A stretch of 64,000 nucleotides of DNA from Amphiura filiformis (GCF_039555335.1 NC_092629.1:3987912-4051911), one strand, 5' to 3'. Positions 38,801 through 51,892 are shown, counted from the first letter of the stretch. Program-made: numbers and translations. Notes: generated from the letters alone by a model not told the origin.

Positions 38801-38845
38801 ACCTGCAAGGAATGCCAGTGATAGAATGATCGATTTCGTCAACAT
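29740..38845 (-). CDS. Secreted EGF and C-type lectin domain protein, 7 exons seen, 3' end missing
   Basis: Minus-strand gene assembled from exons with GT-AG borders, all internal junctions phase 1 except the last (phase 0). Order: signal peptide, a 35-codon segment with two Cys, a Cys-containing exon with a frame break, two EGF domains, and the first two exons of a C-type lectin domain. The layout fits a secreted or surface carbohydrate-binding protein. Ligand is unknown. The exon that should carry the WND and final Cys residues of the lectin fold was not found down to ANAPC1, so the gene is either truncated or its last exon is too diverged for me to see. Not matched to a named gene. Confidence 0.75.
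29915..30893. mobile_element. Repeat element with about six 145-bp units and CACAGCCGTG ends
   Basis: ACCCCTTAATGAC or similar occurs at about 29938, 30083, 30227, 30373, 30523 and (variant) 30661. Each unit also has CATGTGTGAAC/GCAAG phrases. ACACAGCCGTG occurs at both ends, and the right end forms a hairpin (GACACAGCCGTGACTAACG and its inverse). A GAAA-rich microsatellite lies at 30799-30845. Probably non-autonomous; it sits in the 3'-most intron seen of the lectin gene or its flank. Confidence 0.65.
30799..30845. repeat. (GAAAGAA)n microsatellite
   Basis: Simple A/G tract of AGAAAGA units. Confidence 0.9.
31654..32060. mobile_element. MITE of 407 bp with 25-bp terminal inverted repeats
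   Basis: Left end GGGGCTGTGCAATAATTATG, right end the inverse (ATAGTTATTGCACAGCCCC). The interior is G-run-rich (GGGGGGGGCAAGC followed by ATTTTTGGC, repeated). Open frames across it are artefacts. Confidence 0.8.
32203..32370 (-). CDS. C-type lectin domain, first exon
   Basis: 168 nt, acceptor TCAATTACAG, donor GTGAGT, phase 1 to 1. It begins [16 protein letters not shown] (the CPxxWxxFxxxCY start) and ends [20 protein letters not shown], the classical AxxxCxxxGGxLxSIHSxxExxF helix region. Confidence 0.93.
32522..32780. mobile_element. MITE of 259 bp
   Basis: Ends AGGGAGCGATCGTTATTTAT and its near-inverse (ATAACGATCGGTCCCT at 32765-32780). The interior repeats GGGGGAACxxGAAATTTT. Target duplication not clear. 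Confidence 0.75.
32857..33560. repeat. Inverted pair of arrays of TTCTCTATTCCGAA repeats
   Basis: About 32857-33095 carries many GGTTCTCTATTCCGAA units separated by AATATGAAAAA-type spacers. About 33295-33555 carries the reverse complement (TTCGGAATAGAGAACC). The two arms flank about 200 bp of different sequence. Confidence 0.85.
33698..33977. mobile_element. MITE, AAACGTTTT family copy 1 (280 bp)
   Basis: Starts CCAGCAAACACAAAACATTT and ends TTTTTGTGTTTGCTAGG, inverted. The interior holds AAAACGTTTT-type repeats and TTTAAATGTCGGGTTA. Confidence 0.75.
34245..34358 (-). CDS. EGF-like domain exon 2
   Basis: 114 nt, acceptor CATTTCTAG, donor GTAAGT, phase 1 to 1. It reads [16 protein letters not shown] and onward to YIGESCDQ, with the C-x4-C-x5-C-x8-C-x1-C-x8-C spacing of EGF domains. 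Confidence 0.93.
34496..34575 (+). repeat. Retroposon 3' tail
   Basis: GTAAAGCGCCTTGTGGTTC and TATAAGGCGCTTAATAAATT followed by TATTATTATG repeats resemble LINE/SINE 3' ends. Confidence 0.5.
34807..34917 (-). CDS. EGF-like domain exon 1
   Basis: 111 nt, acceptor GATTTGCAG, donor GTAAGT, phase 1 to 1. It reads [18 protein letters not shown] and onward to YIGDRCEQ, a complete EGF domain almost identical to exon 2, so the pair arose by exon duplication. Confidence 0.94.
35085..35215 (+). pseudogene. LINE reverse-transcriptase fragment
   Basis: The frame encodes [15 protein letters not shown], then EELEILGVT. This matches the post-catalytic segment (NPSKCKxMxISRKxxP ... LEILGVTxDSKLTW) of non-LTR retrotransposon reverse transcriptases, with the middle missing. 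Only this fragment is seen. Confidence 0.65.
35261..35904. mobile_element. Palindromic foldback element, 644 bp
   Basis: GCTGCGATGCTATAAAAA at the left end is inverse of TTTTTATAGCATCGCAGC at the right. Inner pairs include GAGCCAGGTTTTTACGAG and AGGAGATGCAGAC. The centre has clustered GCATCGCAGCATCGC inverted motifs. It lies in a lectin gene intron. Confidence 0.88.
35908..36061 (-). repeat. 77-bp tandem duplication of an exon 3' edge with its splice donor
   Basis: Two units starting CGATATCATGAT (35908 and 35985). The second contains the real end of lectin-gene exon 3 (minus strand TTGCG|GTAAGG). The first contains a diverged copy (ATGCG|GTAATG). The left edge abuts the foldback ending at 35904. 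Confidence 0.8.
36021..36289 (-). CDS. Lectin gene exon 3, Cys-containing, with a frame break
   Basis: Acceptor GTTTTCCAG at about 36290, donor GTAAGG after 36021. In the phase expected from exon 2 it reads [20 protein letters not shown] and then [12 protein letters not shown] before a stop near 36170. The 3' part is open in another frame ([20 protein letters not shown] and onward to RANYC) and joins the EGF exon in correct phase. So there is a one-base frameshift, an assembly error, or an unrecognised splice acceptor (for example at CATATAG near 36167). No domain recognised. Confidence 0.55.
36490..37632. mobile_element. Inverted-repeat element of about 1.14 kb with nested MITEs
   Basis: About 74 bp at 36490-36564 (through GTTTAGACAGTTTCGTCACC) reappear inverted at 37559-37632 with almost no change. 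Inside are AAACGTTTT-family MITEs (36591-37272) and another inverted pair (CTCGCGAAATTTCTCATTCC near 37277 against its inverse near 37413). Confidence 0.8.
36591..37272. mobile_element. MITE, AAACGTTTT family, composite of two units
   Basis: Starts CCAGCAAACACAAAAACG and ends CGTTTTGTGTTTGCTGGG. An internal CTAGCAAACACAGAAATG at about 36839 suggests two adjacent or nested copies. Same family as 33698-33977 and 38515-38792. Confidence 0.75.
37792..37896 (-). CDS. Lectin gene exon 2
   Basis: 105 nt, phase 1 to 1, acceptor ATTGGTTTAG, donor GTAAAT. It encodes [20 protein letters not shown] and onward to FTDFS. The start follows a signal peptide in frame. No known domain recognised; two Cys present. 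Confidence 0.6.
38515..38792. mobile_element. MITE, AAACGTTTT family, partial copy
   Basis: Ends AAAACGTTTTGTGTTTGCTG, the family right end. The left part has AAATGTCGGGTT and ATATTTTGTCAAC as in the other copies but no clean left end. Confidence 0.6.
38803..38845 (-). CDS. Lectin gene exon 1, signal peptide
   Basis: ATG at 38845. It encodes [14 protein letters not shown], one positive residue then a hydrophobic core, ending in a split codon before GTAAGC. It joins exon 2 in frame. Promoter not identified. Confidence 0.75.
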
Positions 38846-40740
38846 CACCTTGTCTTTGGTATTGAATATGGTGTCAGTTTTAAGAAATAACCTTTCTCTA
38901 GACGCACCGTTTCTATTATGACAGTTAACGACAAACCCGTCGCTATATTACTGTTTTTAATAATATACTTAATGGATCACAAACATGGGGGAATTACTTA
39001 TTCAAAAAGTACGATTTCAATGCCCTTATACGCGTCGCAAAAGGAAGATTTTTTATTTTAATTTTACAGTGTTGCCAAAAGCTGGGCGAATAAGAGCTCA
39101 TATCATTAATATTATAATAAGGTCCATAGGGCGACGAAAGGAAAGGTTTTTTTCCATTAAATGCTAGAGTGAACAATAGCCCATGAGGAGTGACACAGGC
39201 AAGACAACCATATGGGTCAATCAGTGGTTCACAGCAGCTTACGAATAACAAGAGACAACGGGTACAGCATGCACAGGAAAGCATCAGACACTCAAAATAA
39301 CATGTTTATGCACTCTGCAGCTCTTGAAGGACGGTGCGCCGTTATTAGACATGTCTCCGACTACTCCATCTGCTATTCCAAACGTGAACTGCAGCGTGGA
39401 TGAAGGTCCTGCCAATATGGTTCTAGAAACTCAGGGCCTACTGTGAGAGCATGACAAGCTGGAACGGTATTGACGACAAATGGCTTTGGCCTTCAGATCT
39501 GGTGGGCACAATCTGGACTGTCGCTGCAGCCACTTGACGTCTTTGATGGAGAGATGTGATGTTCAGCTCTGTGCTTGCTTCTTCTCCCCGGGGCACATCG
39601 AACATTTTTGGTGGGTATTCTCCCCCGGAACTTTGAGGTGGTGGGCCTTTGGGAGCTGACGGCGTACCGATAAAAGGGGGTATTTTGGAGCTGCGAACAA
39701 GTAAAATGGGGACTTTTGGAGCTGCGAACAGTCCAAATCAAGGGTCTGTCTTGGCTTTCTGGTTGAAAATCGGTCAAATTTTGGTCAAATATAAGGGGTC
39801 TTTCGGAGCTGGGTTCTTTCCAGGGAGCATACCCGTATGATCATTTGTGTTGAGTCCCCAGGTCCTCTTCGTTTACGCCTATGATTTGCCTATGGTTCTA
39901 CGGGCGGCCATACCTTTAGCTACTTTTCAAGTAGGGTCGGTCAGTTGTTTTCCTGGAGGTTAAAATTACCCCTAAATTTCATCTGACAAATCTGGAAATT
40001 TTTGGAAAAATTTTCTATACATTTGCAGCCAAAATTAATGAATTTTGGTTTGTATACAATTTCAGCCAAAATTGATAAATTTTGGCCCCACACCAGCTGA
40101 TTAAATAGCAAAATGAAAATATGAATATCTTTTGGGTTGGTTCAAGTGTTGGTTTTGCCTTAAACACAAAACGCACCATAATATGTTTAGGTGATTATTA
40201 GGTGCGTGCATGACTTGTTTTTAAACACATTAGTCAACCTCGGGTACATAGTATGCTTAGTGTACATTAGCTGATTAGTACATTTAGAAATTAAAATTGT
40301 CTATTTTGTAAATAATGTGCCTATAAGCGTACATCAAGGTCGCTAAAAGCTGGCTACCAAATTATTTTTGTTAATTCCGGTATGCTGAATTCAAATATTT
40401 TGTCTCCTCTGGAGTGACCCTAAAGGACCCCAACATGACATATAGTTATCAAGTTATGAGGCTCAACAGGTCCAAGGTCAATTTCCATGTTGTACAGGGG
40501 GCGGCTCCGATTTTCGTAGAGGCAAATTGTCCCTGAAGTTCACGGGATTGAGGAAAATAATATTTTTGTTCACGAATGTGACTTGCATCCACATCTCATA
40601 TGCCCGGTTTATCCCTTACATACCCTGTGTCTTGAACCCGGGGTCTTGAATTAGCTATTGTAGCCTACCAAACATGTGGTTAAGAGGCTAGGGAATAATT
40701 CCTAATATCTCATACCCTCGTTTGCATGCCTTTATAATCT
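38846..40740. other. Intergenic, no gene recognised
   Basis: Includes short repeats of TTTTGGAGCTGCGAAC near 39690-39725. Open frames show no family signal. Confidence 0.45.
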
Positions 40741-41656
40741 CGTTATGAATTCGGCAGAGTGACGAATCGAGAATTTTGAGCAAATTGAGTTATTGTATGC
40801 TTATGATTATGTTTCAGGTTATCTTTTATTTCCACTAAAAAATAATGGTAAATCTTTCTCCCCGGCGTAGATATTGAAATTTTGATTTGGACGAATCGCG
40901 CCTAATTGCAATAGCCTAAATGAATTCGGCAAAGAGACGAATCGTATACTTTGCTGTACAAATGAGGTTGATCTATAGTATTGTATAGCTGGAAACCCTG
41001 AATTTTATATATTAGGCTAAATGTTCTATACTGATATATTTGATATCAACATATAGCTGTAGGTATCTTCTATCCAGTGATACCAAAATAAGTACAAACA
41101 TTCCCTACATTATATCGCTATATATGGCTTAATAATGTGAGTGTGCCCCCATGAAATTGGAAAATCACTGAAAATCATACGCAAAATGTAGGCCAATATT
41201 GTTATTTCTGCTTTAAAATCCTCGAGTTTCTTTTGCTAAATATTACAGGAATGATTATTTATAACTTATATACCAAGTTAAGTCTACATAACCTAAAGAC
41301 AACCAGTAATTTCTACACAAAAGCCCCAAGTCAAGAATGCGTGCTATGGTTTACACGTAGTTGAATGCATATTCGATCCCGAATACGACTCTCTGCGCAG
41401 TGGTAGAGACATTTTGGATACAGCATAAAGCCGAATAGCTGTTAAAACGCGTTTTGAGGGATATATCGATTGTTTCAGAACATGCAAGTATTGTAAATCA
41501 TTAGTGTACACTCACTTCTATAATATACATTTTAAATGAGTGCTCACGAATCTTCAAAAATTTTTTAAGGACCAATGAAATGGTACCAAGATTTTCAAAC
41601 GCCGTTTACTTAGAACAGCAATTTTGCGTATTCGGCACTCTGCCGTGTTCATAACG
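40741..41656. mobile_element. Inverted-repeat element, about 916 bp
   Basis: Left CGTTATGAATTCGGCAGAGT is inverted at the right (ACTCTGCCGTGTTCATAACG), with similarity extending to about 40 bp. A third GAATTCGGCAAAGAGACGAA lies at about 40921. No transposase seen. Confidence 0.65.
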
Positions 41657-42190
41657 ATATATACAAAGTTATTAACAAACTGCTCATCTTATTTCCACGT
41701 CAAGATGCATCCATTGCTTAAAATAGGACGTACGACGTAATTACGAATTAGCCTCAAACGTGGTCTAGTCGAAATTTGGCTAATTTCACTAACATTTGTG
41801 TGTCTGTTGAACCCTTCGATGTTTTCTTCTCATATAAAACATGTTTTATTTTGTATTGACGTCCAAATGCTTTTCAGGCCCGCTCAAATAGGAACAAAAT
41901 ATTTATCCTGAGTAAACAGTTGGACAAAATATTTTTATGGAGATTATCCAAAGCAACAATAATGATGCTTACTAAACTTATGGCTTCAGTTTTTAACCGT
42001 TTCCGATGAAACCAAATCTTGTATAAGCAATCGATATTATGTGGAAATAAAGTTTTAAAAATCAAATCTGATGTCTTTTATTTCCAAATAATTACAGTCA
42101 TAACTTTGTCAAAAAGCAGTTCAAAGTAAAGGACAAATTAATCCCTGGAAATAACACCAAAAATGTCAGATTTCAAATCCTTATTTGTGG
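41657..42190. other. Left flank of the satellite
   Basis: AT-rich; nothing recognised. Confidence 0.5.
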
Positions 42191-45100
42191 TAGCATATCA
42201 CTCAATATCGGTATCATATCACTCAATATCGGTATCATATCACTCAATATCGGTATCATATCACTCAATACCGGTATATCACTCAATATCGGTATCATAT
42301 CACTCAATACCGGTATATCACTCAATATCGGTATCATATCACTCAATACCGGTATATCACTCAATATCGGTATCATATCACTCAATATTGGTATCATATC
42401 ACTCAATATCGGTATCATATCACTCAATATCGGTATCATATCACTCAATATCGGTATCATATCACTCAATATCGGTATCATATCACTCAATACCGGTATA
42501 TCACTCAATACCGGTATATCACTCAATATCGGTATCATATCACTCAATATCGGTATCAAATCACTCAATATCGGTATCATATCACTCAATATTGGTATCA
42601 TATCACTCAATATCGGTATCTCAATATCGGTATCATATCACTCAATATCGGTATCATATCACTCAATATCGGTATCATATCACTCAATATCGGTATCATA
42701 TCACTCAATATCGGTATCATATCACTCAATACCGGTATATCACTCAATACCGGTATATCACTCAATATCGGTATCATATCACTCAATATTGGTATCATAT
42801 CACTCAATATCGGTATCATATCACTCAATATCGGTATCATACCACTCAATATCGGTATCATATCACTCAATATCGGTATCAAATCACTCAATATCGGTAT
42901 CATATCACTCAATATTGGTATCATATCACTCAATATCGGTATCATATCACTCAATATCGGTATCAAATCACTCAATATCGGTATCATATCACCAATATCG
43001 GTATCATATCACTCAATATCGGTATCATATCACTCAATACCGGTATATCACTCAATATCGGTATCTTATCACTCAATATTGGTATCATATCACTCAATAT
43101 CGGTATCATATCACTCAATATCGGTATCATACCACTCAATATCGGTATCATATCACTCAATATCGGTATCATACCACTCAATATCGGTATCATATCACTC
43201 AATATCGGTATCAAATCACTCAATATCGGTATCATATCACTCAATATCGGTATATCACTCAATATCGGTATCATATCACTCAATACCGGTATATCACTCA
43301 ATATCGGTATCATATCACTCAATATTGGTATCATATCACTCAATATCGGTATCATATCACTCAATATCGGTATCATATCACTCAATATCGGTATCATATC
43401 ACTCAATATCGGTATCATATCACTCAATACCGGTATATCACTCAATACCGGTATATCACTCAATATCGGTATCATATCACTCAATATTGGTATCATATCA
43501 CTCAATATCGGTATCATATCACTCAATATCGGTATCGTACCACTCAATATCGGTATCATATCACTCAATATCGGTATCAAATCACTCAATATCGGTATCA
43601 TATCACTCAATATTAGTATCATATCATATCACTCAATATCGGTATCATATCACTCAATATCGATATCATATCACTCAATATCGGTATATCACTCAATATC
43701 GGTATCATATCACTCAATACCGGTATATCACTCAATATCGGTATCATATCACTCAATATTGGTATCATATCACTCAATATCGGTATCATATCACTCAATA
43801 TCGGTATCATATCACTCAATATCGGTATATCACTCAATATCGGTATCATATCACTCAACATCGGTATCATATCACTCAATATCGGTATCATATCACTCAA
43901 TATCGGTATCATATCACTCAATACCGGTATATCACTCAATATCGGTATCATATCACTCAATACCGGTATATCACTCAATATCGGTATCATATCACTCAAT
44001 ACCGGTATATCACTCAATATCGGTATCATATCACTCAATATTGGTATCATATCACTCAATATCGGTATCATATCACTCAATATCGGTATCTCACTCAATA
44101 TCGGTATCATATCACTCAATATCGGTATCATATCACTCAATACCGGTATATCACTCAATACCGGTATATCACTCAATATCGGTATCATATCACTCAATAT
44201 TGGTATCATATCACTCAATATCGGTATCATATCACTCAATATCGGTATCGTACCACTCAATATCGGTATCATATCACTCAATATCGGTATCAAATCACTC
44301 AATATCGGTATCATATCACTCAATATCGGTATCATATCACTCAATACCGGTATATCACTCAATACCGGTATATCACTCAATATCGGTATCATATCACTCA
44401 ATATTGGTATCATATCACTCAATATCGGTATCATATCACTCAATATCGGTATCATACCACTCAATATCGGTATCATATCACTCAATATCGGTATCAAATC
44501 ACTCAATATCGGTATCATATCACTCAATATTGGTATCATATCACTCAATATCGGTATCATATCACTCAATATCGGTATCAAATCACTCAATATCGGTATC
44601 ATATCACTCAATATCGGTATCATATCACTCAATATCGGTATCATATCACTCAATACCGGTATATCACTCAATATCGGTATCTTATCACTCAATATTGGTA
44701 TCATATCACTCAATATCGGTATCATATCACTCAATATCGGTATCATACCACTCAATATCGGTATCATATCACTCAATATCGGTATCATACCACTCAATAT
44801 CGGTATCATATCACTCAATATCGGTATCAAATCACTCAATATCGGTATCATATCACTCAATATCGGTATATCACTCAATATCGGTATCATATCACTCAAT
44901 ACCGGTATATCACTCAATATCGGTATCATATCACTCAATATTGGTATCATATCACTCAATATCGGTATCATATCACTCAATATCGGTATCATATCACCAA
45001 TATCGGTATCATATCACTCAATATCGGTATCATATCACTCAATACCGGTATATCACTCAATACCGGTATATCACTCAATATCGGTATCATATCACTCAAT

Positions 45101-48100
45101 ATTGGTATCATATCAATATCGGTATCATATCACTCAATATCGGTATCGTACCACTCAATATCGGTATCATATCACTCAATATCGGTATCAAATCACTCAA
45201 TATCGGTATCATATCACTCAATATTAGTATCATATCATATCACTCAATATCGGTATCATATCACTCAATATCGATATCATATCACTCAATATCGGTATAT
45301 CACTCAATATCGGTATCATATCACTCAATACCGGTATATCACTCAATATCGGTATCATATCACTCAATATTGGTATCATATCACTCAATATCGGTATCAT
45401 ATCACTCAATATCGGTATCATATCACTCAATATCGGTATAATATCACTCAATATCGGTATCATATCACTCAATATCGGTATCATATCACTCAATATCGGT
45501 ATCATATCACTCAATACCGGTATATCACTCAATACCGGTATATCACTCAATATCGGTATCATATCACTCAATATTGGTATCATATCACTCAATATCGGTA
45601 TCATATCACTCAATATCGGTATCATACCACTCAATATCGGTATCATATCACTCAATATCGGTATCAAATCACTCAATATCGGTATCATATCACTCAATAT
45701 TGGTATCATATCACTCAATATCGGTATCATATCACTCAATATCGGTATCAAATCACTCAATATCGGTATCATATCACTCAATATCGGTATCATATCACTC
45801 AATATCGGTATCATATCACTCAATACCGGTATATCACTCAATACCGGTATATCACTCAATATCGGTATCTTATCACTCAATATTGGTATCATATCACTCA
45901 ATATCGGTATCATATCACTCAATATCGGTATCATACCACTCAATATCGGTATCATATCACTCAATATCGGTATCATACCACTCAATATCGGTATCATATC
46001 ACTCAATATCGGTATCAAATCACTCAATATCGGTATCATATCACTCAATATCGGTATCATATCACTCAATATCGGTATATCACTCAATATCGGTATCATA
46101 TCACTCAACATCGGTATCATATCACTCAATATCGGTATCATATCACTCAATATCGGTATCATATCACTCAATATCGGTATCATATCACTCAATATCGGTA
46201 TCATATCACTCAATATCGGTATCAAATCACTCAATATCGGTATCATATCACTCAATATCGGTATCATATCACTCAATATCGGTATCATATCACTCAATAC
46301 CGGTATATCACTCAATACCGGTATATCACTCAATATCGGTATCATATCACTCAATACCGGTATATCACTCAATATCGGTATCATATCACTCAATATCGAT
46401 ATATCACTCAATATCGGTATCATATCACTCAATATCGGTATCATATCACTCAATATCGGTATCATATCACTCAATACCGGTATATCACTCAATATCGGTA
46501 TCATATCACTCAATATCGGTATCATATCACTCAATATCGGTATCATATCACTCAATACCGGTATCATATCACTCAATATTGGTATCATATCACTCAATAT
46601 CGGTATCATATCACTCAATATCGGTATCGTACCACTCAATATCGGTATCATATCACTCAATATCGGTATCAAATCACTCAATATCGGTATCATATCACTC
46701 AATATTGGTATCATATCACTCAATATCGGTATCATATCACTCAATATCGGTATCATATCACCAATATCGGTATCATATCACTCAATATCGGTATCATATC
46801 ACCAATATCGGTATCATATCACTCAATATCGGTATCATATCACTCAATACCGGTATATCACTCAATACCGGTATATCACTCAATATCGGTATCATATCAC
46901 TCAATATTGGTATCATATCACTCAATATCGGTATCATATCACTCAATATCGGTATCATACCACTCAATATCGGTATCATATCACCAATATCGGTATCAAA
47001 TCACTCAATATCGGTATCATATCACTCAATATTGGTATCATATCACTCAATATCGGTATCATATCACTCAATATCGGTATCAAATCACTCAATATCGGTA
47101 TCATATCACTCAATATCGGTATCATATCACTCAATATCGGTATCATATCACTCAATACCGGTATATCACTCAATATCGGTATCTTATCACTCAATATTGG
47201 TATCATATCACTCAATATCGGTATCATATCACTCAATATCGGTATCATACCACTCAATATCGGTATCATATCACTCAATATCGGTATCATACCACTCAAT
47301 ATCGGTATCATATCACTCAATATCGGTATCAAATCACTCAATATCGGTATCATATCACTCAATATCGGTATATCACTCAATATCGGTATCATATCACTCA
47401 ATACCGGTATATCACTCAATATCGGTATCATATCACTCAATATTGGTATCATATCACTCAATATCGGTATCATATCTCTCAATATCGGTATCATATCACT
47501 CAATATCGGTATCATATCACTCAATACCGGTATATCACTCAATACCGGTATATCACTCAATATCGGTATCATATCACTCAATATTGGTATCATATCACTC
47601 AATATCGGTATCATATCACTCAATATCGGTATCGTACCACTCAATATCGGTATCATATCACCAATATCGGTATCAAATCACCAATATCGGTATCATATCA
47701 CCAATATTAGTATCATATCATATCACTCAATATCGGTATCATATCACTCAATATCGATATCATATAACTCAATACCAGTATATCACTCAATATCGGTATC
47801 ATATCACTCAATACCGGTATATCACTCAATATCGGTATCATATCACTCAATATTGGTATCATATCACTCAATATCGGTATCAAATCACTCAATATCGGTA
47901 TAATATCACTCAATATCGGTATCATATCACTCAATATCGGTATCATATCACTCAATATCGGTATCATATCACTCAATACCGGTATATCACTCAATACCGG
48001 TATATCACTCAATATCGGTATCATATCACTCAATATTGGTATCATATCACTCAATATCGGTATCATATCACTCAATATCGGTATCATACCACTCAATATC

Positions 48101-51100
48101 GGTATCATATCACCAATATCGGTATCAAATCACTCAATATCGGTATCATATCACTCAATATTGGTATCATATCACTCAATATCGGTATCATATCACTCAA
48201 TATCGGTATCATACTCAATATCGGTATCATATCACCAATATCGGTATCATATCACTCAATATCGGTATCATATCACCAATACCGGTATATCACCAATACC
48301 GGTATATCACTCAATATCGGTATCTTATCACCAATATTGGTATCATATCACCAATATCGGTATCATATCACTCAATATCGGTATCATACCACTCAATATC
48401 GGTATCATATCACTCAATATCGGTATCATACCACTCAATATCGGTATCATATCACTCAATATCGGTATCAAATCACTCAATATCGGTATCATATCACTCA
48501 ATATCGGTATCATATCACTCAATATCGGTATCATACCACTCAATATCGGTATCATATCACTCAATATCGGTATCAAATCACTCAATATCGGTATCATATC
48601 ACTCAATATTGGTATCATATCACTCAATATCGGTATCATATCACTCAATATCGGTATCAAATCACTCAATATCGGTATCATATCACTCAATATCGGTATC
48701 ATATCACTCAATATTGGTATCATATCACTCAATATCGGTATCATATCACTCAATATCGGTATCATATCACTCAATATCGGTATCATATCACTCAATATTG
48801 GTATCATATCACTCAATATCGGTATCATATCACTCAATATCGGTATCAAATCACTCAATATCGGTATCATATCACTCAATATCGGTATCATATCACTCAA
48901 TATTGGTATCATATCACTCAATATCGGTATCATATCACTCAATATCGGTATCATATCACTCAATATCGGTATCATATCACTCAATATCGGTATCATATCA
49001 CTCATATCGGTATATCACTCAATATCGGTATCATATCACTCTCAATATATCGGTATCATATCACTCAATATCGGTATCGTACCACTCAATATCGGTATCA
49101 TCTCACCAATATCGGTATCAAATCACTCAATATCGGTATCATATCACTCAATATTAGTATCATATCATATCACTCAATATCGGTATCATATCACTCAATA
49201 TCGATATCATATCACTCAATATCGGTATATCACTCAATATCGGTATCATATCACTCCAATACCGGTATATCACCAATATCGGTATCATATCACCAATATT
49301 GGTATCATATCACTCAATATCGGTATCATATCACTCAATATCGGTATCATATCACTCAATATCGGTATAATATCACTCAATATCGGTATCATATCACTCA
49401 ATATCGGTATCATATCACTCAATATCGGTATCATATCACTAGTAGCATATCACTCAATACCGGTATATCACTCAATATCGGTATCATATCACTCAATATT
49501 GGTATCATATCACCAATATCGGTATCATATCACCAATATCGGTATCATACCACTCAATATCGGTATCATATCACTCAATATCGGTATCAAATCACTCAAT
49601 ATCGGTATCATATCACTCAATATTGGTATCATATCACTCAATATCGGTATCATATCACTCAATATCGGTATCAAATCACTCAATATCGGTATCATATCAC
49701 TCAATATCGGTATCATATCACTCAATATCGGTATCATATCACTCAATACCGGTATATCACTCAATACCGGTATATCACTCAATATCGGTATCTTATCACT
49801 CAATATTGGTATCATATCACTCAATATCGGTATCATATCACTCAATATCGGTATCATACCACTCAATATCGGTATCATATCACCAATATCGGTATCATAC
49901 CACTCAATATCGGTATCATATCACTCAATATCGGTATCAAATCACTCAATATCGGTATCATATCACTCAATATCGGTATCATATCACTCAATATCGGTAT
50001 ATCACCAATATCGGTATCATATCACTCAACATCGGTATCATATCACTCAATATCGGTATCATATCACTCAATATCGGTATCATATCACTCAATATCGGTA
50101 TCATATCACTCAATATCGGTATCTTATCACTCAATATCGGTATCAAATCACTCAATATCGGTATCATATCACTCAATATCGGTATCATATCACTCAATAT
50201 CGGTATCATATCACTCAATACCGGTATATCACTCAATACCGGTATATCACTCAATATCGGTATCATATCACTCAATACCGGTATATCACTCAATATCGGT
50301 ATCATATCACTCAATATCGATATATCACTCAATCGGTATCATATCACTCAATATCGGTATCATATCACTCAATATCGGTATCATATCACTCAATATCGGT
50401 ATCATATCACTCAATATCGGTATCATATCACTCAATATCGGTATCATATCACTCAATATCGGTATCATATCACTCAATACCGGTATATCACTCAATATCG
50501 GTATCATATCACTCAATATTGGTATCATATCACTCAATATCGGTATCATATCACTCAATATCGGTATCATACCACTCAATATCGGTATCATATCACTCAA
50601 TATCGGTATCATATCACTCAATACCGGTATATCACTCAATATCGGTATCATATCACTCAATACCGGTATATCACTCAATATCGGTATCATATCACTCAAT
50701 ACCGGTATATCACTCAATATCGGTATCATATCACTCAATATCGGTATATCACTCAATATCGGTATCATATCACTCAATATCGGTATCATATCACTCAATA
50801 TCGGTATCATATCAATCAATATCAGTATCATATCACTCAATATCGGTATCATATCACTCAATATCGATATCATATCACTCAATATCGGTATCAAATCACT
50901 CAATATCGGTATCATATCACTCAATATCGGTATCATATCACTCAATATCGGTATATCACTCAATATCGGTATCATATCACTCAATATCGGTATCATATCA
51001 CTCAATATCGGTATCATATCACTCAATATCGGTATCATATCACTCAATACCGGTATATCACTCAATATCGGTATCATATCACTCAATACCGGTATATCAC

Positions 51101-51868
51101 TCAATAATATCGGTATCATATCACTCAATATCGGTATCATATCACTCAATATCGGTATCATATCACCAATATCGGTATCATATCACCAATATCGGTATCA
51201 TATCACTCAATACCGGTATATCACTCAATATCGGTATCATATCACCCAATATCGTTATCATATCACTCAATATCAGTATCATATCACTCAATACCGGTAT
51301 ATCACTCAATATCGGTATCATATCACTCAATACCGGTATATCACTCAATATCGGTATCATATCACTCAATATCGGTATATCACTCAATATCGGTATCATA
51401 TCACTCAACATCGGTATCATATCACTCAATATCGGTATCATATCACTCAATATCGGTATCATATCACTCAATATCGGTATCATATCACTCAATGTCGATA
51501 TCATATCACTCAATATCGGTATCAAATCACTCAATATCGGTATCATATCACTCAATATCGGTATCATATCACTCAATATCGGTATATCACTCAATATCGG
51601 TATCATATCACTCAATATCGGTATCATATCACTCAATACCGGTATATCACTCAATATCGGTATCATATCACTTAATACCGGTATATCACTCAATATCGGT
51701 ATCATATCACTCAATATTGGTATCATATCACTCAATATCGGTATCATATCACTCAATATCGGTATCATATCACTCAATATCGGTATCATATCACTCATAA
51801 TCGGTATTATACCACTCAATATCGGTATCATATCACTCAATATCGGTATCATATCACTCAATGCTACG
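42191..51868. repeat. Satellite array, 21-bp and 18-bp monomers, about 9.7 kb
   Basis: Monomer TCAATATCGGTATCATATCAC (21 bp, written here once only as the unit), with a shorter 18-bp form containing ATACCGGTAT. From the length there are roughly 470 monomers, an estimate rather than a count. Recurrent variants are ATTGG for ATCGG, AAATCAC for ATATCAC, ACCACTC for ATCACTC, and TTATCAC. Blocks with two adjacent 18-mers followed by the same variant order recur, often about 700 bp apart, so a higher-order repeat exists. Markers such as ATTAGTATCATATCATATC recur near 43612, 45224, 47705 and 49155. Both monomer lengths are multiples of three, so long stop-free frames on both strands are by-products. 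Confidence 0.97.
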
Positions 51869-51892
51869 TAATTACCAATTAAACTATCCAAT

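Noticed and set aside
42191-51868. CRISPR-like regular repeats
   Set aside because: Monomers are directly adjacent without unique spacers, and the genome is animal.
42163-51871. Stop-free frames of up to about 2000 codons on the plus strand and about 500 on the minus strand
   Set aside because: They exist because the satellite monomers are 21 and 18 bp without stops. Several frames on both strands are open at once and the products are pure repeats (YHSISVS, ITQYRY, LSDMIPI).
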